In this document: positions 1 to 5,124 of the stretch, piece by piece
How positions within the stretch are numbered: the stretch's first letter is position 1
How the letters are laid out: each line of letters starts with the position of its first letter
Assembly (NCBI GenBank): GCA_021772235.1
Contig: JAJFMI010000090.1
Span: 1-5,527 of the forward strand
Direction: 5' to 3'
DNA length: 5,527 nt
Origin: Chlamydiota bacterium
GTDB taxonomy: Bacteria; Chlamydiota; Chlamydiia; Chlamydiales; JAJFMI01
Program-made: the position numbers and the translations under genes
The notes under the pieces: generated by a model
The model's input: only the letters and a program-made list of their open reading frames with translations
What the model was told of the DNA's origin: nothing
The model's database searches: none

Positions 1-606
1 GCCCAAACCATCAGAAATACCACTAGCAATCGCAATGATATTTTTCATCGCGCCGCCAAAAGCAACGCCGATCATATCAGTGTTGGGATAGACGCGGAAA
101 GTTGAAGTAGTAAAAGCTTTTCCGACAAGGTGCATCAGCTCTTCATCTTCTGATGCGCTCACAACAGAAGCGGGCAACTCATGCAAAACTTCTAAAGCGA
201 GTGTCGGACCGCTTAAACAGGCAATTTTTGCCTTAGGGCCCAAAACCTCTCTTGCCAGCTCCGGTAATAAAAACCCTGTCCCCTGTTCAATTCCTTTAGA
301 TGTGATGACAAAAGGCGGTAGTTCCACTCCTAATTTAACAAGCTGCTCTAAAACAGAGCGCATCCCCTTTGACGTCACCGATTCAACAAGGAGTTCTGCG
401 CCATCTAACGCTTCTTCAATGTCAAATGTATAGCGAAATGAGCCTTTCACTTCGATGTCGGGAAAACGGGGGTGCCGTTTTGTTTTTGCGAAATGATCGG
501 GTAGATCTTTTTCGATTGTCCAAATGACCACTTCGTGACCATTTCCAGCTAAAAGTCGGGCTAGGCTAAAACCCCACGCCCCAGAACCAAGATATGCAAT
601 TTTCAT
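1..606 (-). CDS. gpsA: NAD(P)H-dependent glycerol-3-phosphate dehydrogenase, N-terminal part (gene runs off the left edge)
   Basis: This enzyme reduces dihydroxyacetone phosphate to sn-glycerol-3-phosphate in the cytosol, the entry point for phospholipid synthesis. I translated 202 codons from the ATG at 606 to the window edge, with no stop. The Rossmann dinucleotide loop is at residues 7-12 (GSGAWG). The family block SKGIEQGTG lies near residue 115 and LSGPTLALEV near 145. A block containing VAFGGAMKNIIAIASGISDGLG closes the visible part and includes the conserved catalytic-type lysine of the GGAxKN motif. The C-terminal substrate domain lies outside the window. The ATG at 606 gives the usual MKIAYLG start. 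An in-frame ATG at 615 would add MTG, and neither has a clear Shine-Dalgarno. In Chlamydia this gene follows a UDP-sugar pyrophosphorylase gene, but here an oppositely oriented ATPase gene lies between them. The family assignment is firm. Confidence 0.95.
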   Translation of the reverse strand, partial: MKIAYLGSGAWGFSLARLLAGNGHEVVIWTIEKDLPDHFAKTKRHPRFPDIEVKGSFRYTFDIEEALDGAELLVESVTSKGMRSVLEQLVKLGVELPPFVITSKGIEQGTGFLLPELAREVLGPKAKIACLSGPTLALEVLHELPASVVSASEDEELMHLVGKAFTTSTFRVYPNTDMIGVAFGGAMKNIIAIASGISDGLG

Positions 607-613
607 ACCAGTC

Positions 614-643
614 ATTATATATCAAAATGAACGCAAAATGCAA
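614..643 (-). promoter_or_regulatory. Candidate promoter of gpsA
   Basis: On the minus strand a perfect TATAAT (619-614) lies just upstream of the gpsA ATG, with a weak TTGCAT (643-638) 18 nt further upstream. The predicted transcription start (about 607) nearly coincides with the ATG at 606, so the mRNA would be almost leaderless. This would fit the missing Shine-Dalgarno. The region is AT-rich, so chance matches are easy. The call rests on the -10 box and its position only. Confidence 0.3.
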
Positions 644-685
644 TTTTTGAATAGCTGTTGATTATTAATAACTTACGAAAACACA

Positions 686-723
686 CATATCATAAAATCC
701 GATTTCCCGGGTTTTGTGATGTG
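686..723 (+). repeat. Inverted repeat 1 (16-bp stem with wobble pairs, 6-nt loop)
   Basis: The left arm 686-701 can pair with the right arm 708-723 around the loop ATTTCC. Thirteen positions are Watson-Crick. The other three are T opposite G, which form G-U wobbles in plus-strand RNA but would be C-A mismatches in minus-strand RNA. No T-run follows on either strand, so it is not a Rho-independent terminator. Confidence 0.8.
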
Positions 724-739
724 AACCAAGCTATTGATC

Positions 740-777
740 CATATCATAAAATCTCATTTTCTTGATTTTATGATATG
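740..777. repeat. Inverted repeat 2 (perfect 14-bp arms, 10-nt spacer), abutting the ATPase start
   Basis: The arms CATATCATAAAATC (740-753) and GATTTTATGATATG (764-777) are exact reverse complements, separated by TCATTTTCTT. The in-frame ATG at 775-777 is the last triplet of the right arm, so an RNA hairpin would bury it. The next in-frame ATG, at 799, lies clear of the palindrome. The position suits an operator that represses the ATPase gene, perhaps bound by its own winged-helix domain (inference). Confidence 0.88.
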
Positions 778-791
778 AGTTTTGCTATTCT
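762..791 (+). promoter_or_regulatory. Weak candidate promoter of the ATPase gene
   Basis: TTGATT (762-767) and TATTCT (786-791) are 18 nt apart, each matching the sigma-70 consensus at 4 of 6 positions. Transcription would begin near 798, at the preferred ATG 799. The -35 box would lie inside the right arm of inverted repeat 2, so anything bound there would block it. TATCAT copies within the palindromes (688-693, 742-747) are alternative -10 boxes. This is a tentative call. Confidence 0.2.
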
Positions 792-798
792 TAAAAAT

Positions 799-2226
799 AT
801 GACAAGGTTTGTTGGAAGAGTAAAGGAGCTGAGTGCGCTTAAAGAGCTTTTTAAAAAAAGAAGCAGTAGCTTGGTTGTCATTCACGGAAGGCGTCGAATA
901 GGAAAAAGTCGCCTGATTGAGGAGTTTGGCAAGAAAATAAAACCACTAAAGTTTTCGGGGCTCCCCCCTCATGATGAGACGACAAAAGAGAGCCAAAGAG
1001 AAGAGTTTGCCAGACAGATGGCACAAAATCTCAACATTCCCCTACCAAGAGCCGACGATTGGGGCGATCTATTTTCTCATTTGGGAAGGTTTACTCAATC
1101 AGGAAAACTCCTTCTCGTATTAGATGAAATTTCTTGGATTGGTGCCAAAGATCCTAACTTTTTGGGTAAGCTCAAAAACGCTTGGGACGATCTATTTTCT
1201 AAAAATCCCAAATTGATTCTTATTATTTGCGGTTCTGTTTCCAGTTGGATTGAGAAAAATATTCTTAGCAGCACAGGCTTTATGGGTCGCATCTCCCTTG
1301 ATCTGGTTTTAGATGAGCTCCCTCTACCTATATGCAAACAGTTTTGGGAGCCTCACCCAGAACTCTCTTCTCCTTTTGAGATGTTTAAAGTCCTGAGCGT
1401 AACTGGAGGGGTACCTCGCTACTTAGAAGAAATTCTACCCTCACAAACAGCTGAGCACAATTTACAAAGACTCTGTTTTCGCAAAGAAGGAATCTTAGTT
1501 AAAGAGTTTGAGCGCATTTTTCACGATCTCTTCTCCTCAAGAAGCCCTCTCTATAAAAAAATTATCATTCGACTTGCTGAAGGGCGCGCCACTTTATCCG
1601 ATATCTACCAAACTCTAAAAGTGCAACCAACGGGGGTCTGTTCCGAATATTTAAATGATCTAATCCAAGCAGGATTTGTGGCACGCGAATACACCTGGAA
1701 CATCAAAAACAGCAAGCAGTCCAATCTTAGCTACTTTCGATTAAGCGATAATTACTTACGCTTCTATCTAAAATTCATTGCTCCTCATCGTGAACAAATT
1801 TTGGACGATACTTTTCGCACAAAAAGCATTTTTAGCTTGCCAGGCTGGTCTGCTGTTATGGGACTACAGTTTGAAAATCTTGTTCTCAATAATTTCAATA
1901 CTCTTTGGAAAAGTCTTGGCTATTCATTTGAAGAGGTTACAAAAAAAGGTCCCTATTTTCAGAGAAAATCTAGAGATTTTCAAGGTTGCCAAGTGGACCT
2001 ACTTGTTCAGACAGCGTTTAATGTTCTCTATCTTTTTGAAATCAAATTTTCCAAAAGTAAAATTCCCACAAGCGTGATCAACGAAGTAAAAGAAAAAATC
2101 TCTCGACTCGCCATACCAAAAGGTTTTTCCGTCAAACCAATATTGATTCATGTGAATGGAGTTAGTGACGAGTTGGAAGAGTCGCATTTTTTTGCAGAGA
2201 TCGTCGACTTTTCTGATTTATTGTAG
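799..2226 (+). CDS. Stand-alone AAA+ ATPase with C-terminal PD-(D/E)XK nuclease-like domain (PF01637/DUF234 type)
   Basis: Residue numbers count from the in-frame ATG at 775. Walker A is at 37-45 (HGRRRIGKS), Walker B at 112-118 (LLLVLDE) and a sensor-like GS at 153-154. A GGVPRYLEE block sits at 211-219. A winged-helix-like segment spans about 262-305, followed by the DUF234 signature FRLSDNYLRFYLKF (321-334). The C-terminus carries E367, D408 in QVDLL and E422-x-K424 in FEIKF, which together form the PD-(D/E)XK active-site pattern, apparently intact. I prefer ATG 799 (MTRFVGRVKEL) because relatives usually begin just before FVGRxxEL and because ATG 775 lies in a palindrome arm. Neither start has a Shine-Dalgarno. 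The biological role of the family is unsettled; I infer a DNA-acting ATPase-nuclease. The gene stands alone, opposes both neighbours and overlaps the stop of the pyrophosphorylase gene, which suggests acquisition. The domain call is firm, the function is not. Confidence 0.9.
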   Translation: MTRFVGRVKELSALKELFKKRSSSLVVIHGRRRIGKSRLIEEFGKKIKPLKFSGLPPHDETTKESQREEFARQMAQNLNIPLPRADDWGDLFSHLGRFTQSGKLLLVLDEISWIGAKDPNFLGKLKNAWDDLFSKNPKLILIICGSVSSWIEKNILSSTGFMGRISLDLVLDELPLPICKQFWEPHPELSSPFEMFKVLSVTGGVPRYLEEILPSQTAEHNLQRLCFRKEGILVKEFERIFHDLFSSRSPLYKKIIIRLAEGRATLSDIYQTLKVQPTGVCSEYLNDLIQAGFVAREYTWNIKNSKQSNLSYFRLSDNYLRFYLKFIAPHREQILDDTFRTKSIFSLPGWSAVMGLQFENLVLNNFNTLWKSLGYSFEEVTKKGPYFQRKSRDFQGCQVDLLVQTAFNVLYLFEIKFSKSKIPTSVINEVKEKISRLAIPKGFSVKPILIHVNGVSDELEESHFFAEIVDFSDLL

Positions 2227-3234
2227 GTCTTTGCGGACTGTCTCAAAGCTATTGGGACCGGTGGCATTTTTCAGAGGAGAAAAGCACTTTTTTCTGTCAG
2301 AAATGATGCCTGCATAAGAGTTGCTATGTGCGAAAAGATCAAAATTGAATTTTTCAAATTTATAAACTTTTTTCTCGCCCAAATTTTTTTTTGCTAGATG
2401 CAGCGGCAATGTGGCGCCATGAACTTTTTCAATAAAAGCCATGGTAACAGCAAAGAGTCCGGCGTTCGCTATGGTCCAGCTATCGAGCTTTTTTTGTTTG
2501 TATTCAGAATATTCGAGAACATAAATACGGTTGTTTTTTTCTGCTAAAAGTCCAAGATGTTCATGACAATCACATTTCTCTATGGCTTTAATGCTAAGTG
2601 ACACGCGTTTTTCAATCATAAGGGAGATAAGCTCAGGATCAAATGGGTCGGCTAAGGGATTATCTATGGGAAGAATGTTAACATACTCAACTCCCCTCTT
2701 TTGCCACTTTTCATAAATGCCACTTTTATAGAGAAGTTGTAAAACTTCACCATTGCCATCGGGCGCCATGGCAGTTTTCCCATTTTTGTCCGCAAACCAG
2801 TTGCCCGTTATATCCATAAGCGGTAGCTCGTTTTGCACAAAAAATTCGACTTGTAGTCCAAAATGGTTGTGGCTTAAGAAAAACTCCTGCGTTGCGTGAT
2901 CGTTTTGTGGCGATGTCATGATCGCAATAGGCGCGCCTTTGGGGGCCTTTTCACAGAGCAGCTGAAAGAGCGTTTTCTCTTCCAAAACTTTAGCCGTGCC
3001 TTTTGGTCCCAAAATCCCTAAACGCGTTCCCATTCCTCCTGCACATACAATACAGGCTACTTTCCCCTCCTGGATGGCGCGTGCGCCTTTTCCTATTGGC
3101 ACACTTGTGACAAAATTTTGCGGAGGAGTAAATGTAGGGTCTAAAGATGGTTTGGGCGCAACGATGAGCTCTTTCTGCTGACAAAAGAGTTTTTCGTCAA
3201 AGGGTTGATTAGGTAATGAGCTGGGCGATGTCAT
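2218..3234 (-). CDS. Eukaryotic-type UDP-sugar pyrophosphorylase (AGX1/UAP1-like)
   Basis: The enzyme would join UTP and a sugar-1-phosphate (GlcNAc-1-P, GalNAc-1-P or Glc-1-P) to give a UDP-sugar and pyrophosphate in the cytosol. Residues are numbered with ATG 3234 as 2, since an in-frame TTG at 3237 precedes it. The nucleotide-binding loop GGMGTRLG (67-74) is followed by PKG (78-80). APDGNGEVLQLL (158-169), LPIDNPLADPFDP (189-201), EYSE (242-245), the FEKFNFDLF block (294-302) and FSPLKN (319-324) all match landmarks of human UAP1 as I remember them. The protein stops about 15 residues after FSPLKN, whereas eukaryotic members continue for roughly 100 more, so the C-terminal domain is absent or reduced. 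The start overlaps the upstream glycosyltransferase gene by 26 nt without a clear Shine-Dalgarno, which implies translational coupling. Substrate choice cannot be read from the sequence. Confidence 0.9.
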   Translation of the reverse strand: MTSPSSLPNQPFDEKLFCQQKELIVAPKPSLDPTFTPPQNFVTSVPIGKGARAIQEGKVACIVCAGGMGTRLGILGPKGTAKVLEEKTLFQLLCEKAPKGAPIAIMTSPQNDHATQEFFLSHNHFGLQVEFFVQNELPLMDITGNWFADKNGKTAMAPDGNGEVLQLLYKSGIYEKWQKRGVEYVNILPIDNPLADPFDPELISLMIEKRVSLSIKAIEKCDCHEHLGLLAEKNNRIYVLEYSEYKQKKLDSWTIANAGLFAVTMAFIEKVHGATLPLHLAKKNLGEKKVYKFEKFNFDLFAHSNSYAGIISDRKKCFSPLKNATGPNSFETVRKDLQ

Positions 3235-4081
3235 CAATTTTTATGTTGGCTACGTTTTCATCTTTTCCGATCAAAGGAATATGGTCAAGGCCTGGATTGG
3301 GCGAGGCGACTTTTTGGCGCAAAACACCTTGGCGCGGATCCGCCCATAATGATATTAAGCGCAGGGTAAACGGCGCGTCCACATAATAAAGTGTGGAGAG
3401 AATTCCGGAATCAGGCGCAATTACTGTGCGACAGCAGTTTTTCATTATGGAGAGCATCTCATGCAAATTTGTTTCGCCGCGCAGATCAAGGATGTTTTTC
3501 GCTGCATAAATCGGCTCTTTTTTCATCCCAAAGAGCACAAATTGCCTTTCAGGAAAACGCGCAAAAAGCTCTTCCCAGCACGTTTGAGGCCAATCTTTTG
3601 TATAACCGTAAAATCCCTTTGTCTCCGACTGCACATGCACGCCAATGGCATTTTCTTGAATGGGGAATTTTTCTACGAGCGCATTCCACTTGGGATTCCA
3701 GATAAGTTTAGGAATCAACTTTCCCAGCTGCCAGGAGAGCCAGCGAGTGGGATCGATTTTTTCTAGCACGTGATCAAAATCGTTTAGGGAAATGCCCGCT
3801 TCTATTGCCCACTCTTCTATGCTTTTTGCTTTGCCCCGCTGCATGGAAGGTGCAATCGCAACATGAACTTTTGGCAACATGCGAAAACAATCTGCTAAAT
3901 CGGGACGTGTCAAATAGGTAATTTTGGCGTCGGGCAAATATTTGCGAACACGCTCGCCCAACGCATAAAGTCCCAAAGGAATATCTCCGAGTCCGCGATT
4001 CCATAAAAAAAGAAAGCGCTTCTCATTTTTTTTTGCCGCACGTTTTAAAAGTCGATCAAGAGGATTGCCGAGTAATCGCAT
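3209..4081 (-). CDS. GT9 (heptosyltransferase)-like glycosyltransferase, divergent
   Basis: This 290-residue protein has the two-lobed GT-B outline of ADP-heptose:LPS heptosyltransferases. An N-terminal Rossmann strand and loop FLFLWNRGLGD (23-33) is followed by ITYLTRPD (54-61). The second lobe has IGVHVQSETKG (146-156), FVLFGMKKEP (181-190), DLRGETNLHEMLSIM (199-213) and APDSG (222-226). In typical members the last motif is DSGPMH; here it reads DSGILS, so the usual histidine is missing and the donor sugar may differ. The protein is shorter than typical heptosyltransferases (about 320-350 residues). It is translated from an ATG embedded in the end of waaF, with a strong AGGAGG six nt upstream. 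It probably adds a sugar to the same glycan as its neighbour, on the cytoplasmic face of the inner membrane. The superfamily call is good; the specific reaction is unknown. Confidence 0.8.
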   Translation of the reverse strand: MRLLGNPLDRLLKRAAKKNEKRFLFLWNRGLGDIPLGLYALGERVRKYLPDAKITYLTRPDLADCFRMLPKVHVAIAPSMQRGKAKSIEEWAIEAGISLNDFDHVLEKIDPTRWLSWQLGKLIPKLIWNPKWNALVEKFPIQENAIGVHVQSETKGFYGYTKDWPQTCWEELFARFPERQFVLFGMKKEPIYAAKNILDLRGETNLHEMLSIMKNCCRTVIAPDSGILSTLYYVDAPFTLRLISLWADPRQGVLRQKVASPNPGLDHIPLIGKDENVANIKIDDIAQLIT

Positions 4082-5072
4082 CCACTACCTCCTCTGTTGT
4101 AATCTGTTTCATGCAGCGAAAATCGATTGGACAGACGCGTTTATAGCAGGGCGAGCAAGAGACATTTTTATTGATGATCGTACCGCCATTATAGGGACCT
4201 GTCGCTATGGAATTAGTCGATCCAAATAGTGCAACAAGTTTCACTCCGAGGGCACTTGCCACATGCATTGGTCCGCTATCATTTGTAAGCAGTACTCGTA
4301 CTTGCGAAATTAAAGCCATGAGCTGCCGAATATTCGTACTACCGGCCATATTCACTGCACGGCTAGGAAGATCTTCGCAAATAGTTTTGATCAATTCGTT
4401 TTGCGCTCCTGTTCCTAAAAACAGAACGTAAGTATTGGGGTCTTTTTCTAAAAGCTGTTTTGCCACTTTGCGAAAGCGCTCAGGCAACCAACATTTTGCC
4501 TCGCCATAAGCAGCACCAGGATGAATACCAATCAGTTTGGCATTTTCCGGCACATCAAATTGCTCTAGCATCTTGCGCGCATGGGATTTTTCGTCTTCAT
4601 CTAAATAAAGAGCCGGCTTGGCTTCGGAAATCGGAATACCGAGCGGTACAAGCAAGCGTTTGTACGTTGTGACAAGATGCTCTTTTTCCCTTGGGTTTTT
4701 TATTGGATGTGAGAGTAGAAATCGGCGCCAGTTTCCGGTGAAGCCGATGCGATTTTTCACCTTCCCCTGTTGAAAAAGCCAAGCAGAAGAGAAGGAGTTT
4801 GTGAGCAAAATGCCCAAGTCGTAATTGCCCGCTTGGACTTTCTGCACAATCCCTCGACGCTCTTCATGTCGGCTCATTTTTCCCGGCTTATCAAAAGAAA
4901 ATATTTCATTGACGTTTGGGTCTTTTTCTAAAAGTTCGTGAACGGGTTTTTGGCACATGGCGGTGATTGTCGCCTGCGGAAAGTATTTTCTTAAGTCCGC
5001 AAGAATCGGCGTTGCCATCACCAAATCGCCCAGCCAGTTGGGCATTCTTACAATAATATTTTTATAATCCAC
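4056..5072 (-). CDS. waaF: ADP-heptose:LPS heptosyltransferase II-like glycosyltransferase (GT9)
   Basis: WaaF transfers the second L-glycero-D-manno-heptose from ADP-heptose to the lipopolysaccharide inner core at the cytoplasmic side of the inner membrane. The 338 residues are near the family's usual length. The N-terminal motif RMPNWLGD (9-16) holds the aspartate expected near the active site. HPGAAYGEAKCWLPERF (184-200) matches the nucleotide-sugar-binding block, and NDSGPMH (264-270) is intact. The C-terminal cysteine-rich CSPCYKRVCPIDFRCM (306-321) is typical of WaaF. The start is GTG at 5072: the next ATG falls inside PNWLGD, and no in-frame ATG precedes the upstream stop. No Shine-Dalgarno is visible. 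It is the first gene of an operon with the next two genes. Chlamydiaceae lipooligosaccharide is known to lack heptose, so this suggests a longer core in this lineage, or a different donor. Confidence 0.92.
   Translation of the reverse strand: MDYKNIIVRMPNWLGDLVMATPILADLRKYFPQATITAMCQKPVHELLEKDPNVNEIFSFDKPGKMSRHEERRGIVQKVQAGNYDLGILLTNSFSSAWLFQQGKVKNRIGFTGNWRRFLLSHPIKNPREKEHLVTTYKRLLVPLGIPISEAKPALYLDEDEKSHARKMLEQFDVPENAKLIGIHPGAAYGEAKCWLPERFRKVAKQLLEKDPNTYVLFLGTGAQNELIKTICEDLPSRAVNMAGSTNIRQLMALISQVRVLLTNDSGPMHVASALGVKLVALFGSTNSIATGPYNGGTIINKNVSCSPCYKRVCPIDFRCMKQITTEEVVDAITRQSS
4088..4093 (-). promoter_or_regulatory. Strong Shine-Dalgarno of the second glycosyltransferase gene, inside waaF
   Basis: AGGAGG on the minus strand lies 6 nt before the ATG at 4081 and within the last codons of waaF. 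It is the only consensus-strength ribosome site seen in the window. It fixes the start of the second gene and shows that the 26-nt overlap is real. Confidence 0.85.
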
Positions 5073-5078
5073 GTCTAA

Positions 5079-5084
5079 ATTGTA
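5079..5084 (-). promoter_or_regulatory. Candidate -10 box of the waaF operon
   Basis: TACAAT on the minus strand matches TATAAT at 5 of 6 positions. It is spaced so that transcription would start at about 5072, the G of the waaF GTG, which would give a leaderless message. I see no convincing -35 box. The call is tentative. Confidence 0.3.
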
Positions 5085-5089
5085 ACATC

Positions 5090-5118
5090 TTGAAAATTAA
5101 TGAAAAAGACGCTAACAT
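5090..5118 (+). promoter_or_regulatory. Candidate sigma-70-type promoter of the SPFH gene
   Basis: TTGAAA (5090-5095, 5 of 6) and TAACAT (5113-5118, 4 of 6) are separated by 17 nt. The predicted start is 5125, exactly the A of the ATG, so this message too would be leaderless. The promoter shares the 52-bp divergent spacer with the waaF -10 box, so the two promoters could compete or be co-regulated. Confidence 0.4.
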
Positions 5119-5124
5119 ATTTAC

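Larger units (their letters stand above)
686..793. repeat. Two tandem 54-bp direct repeats at the 5' end of the ATPase gene
   Basis: Unit 1 (686-739) and unit 2 (740-793) lie head to tail with no gap and match at 38 of 54 positions by hand alignment. The first 14 nt (CATATCATAAAATC) are identical, as is GCTATT near the 3' end (730-735 and 784-789). Each unit contains a long inverted repeat. The ATG at 775 in unit 2 corresponds to GTG at 721 in unit 1, so the repeated unit includes a possible start codon. I found no further copy elsewhere in the window. The repeats could be operators for the ATPase, an RNA regulatory element, or the end of a mobile unit. The sequence alone does not decide between these. 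Confidence 0.85.

Noticed and set aside
686..777. The two hairpins as Rho-independent terminators
   Set aside because: The stems are AT-rich and no T-run follows on either strand.
686..793. A small CRISPR array
   Set aside because: There are only two contiguous units with no unique spacers between them. Divergence is spread through the unit, and no cas genes are present.
1095..1337. Minus-strand open frame of 80 codons inside the ATPase gene
   Set aside because: It has no recognisable domain or ribosome site, and it is fully covered by the conserved ATPase domain. Similar short frames opposite the sugar operon and the SPFH gene were rejected for the same reason.
1999..2217. The pyrophosphorylase frame reopens after its stop for about 70 codons, including a 62-residue open frame
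   Set aside because: It is antisense to the conserved ATPase C-terminus, and its translation does not resemble the pyrophosphorylase C-terminal domain. It is a shadow of the ATPase gene, not a readthrough tail.
728..2254. AAGCTATTG occurs at 728-736 and 2246-2254, flanking the ATPase gene like a 9-bp target duplication
   Set aside because: The right copy lies within codons of the pyrophosphorylase, and the following codons (FETVRKDL) still resemble the family, so native sequence continues past it. A 9-mer match between two regions of this size can occur by chance.
680..2260. A conventional insertion sequence with terminal inverted repeats
   Set aside because: No copy of the palindrome arm occurs at the 3' end of the ATPase gene, and the protein is an AAA+ ATPase with no transposase domain.
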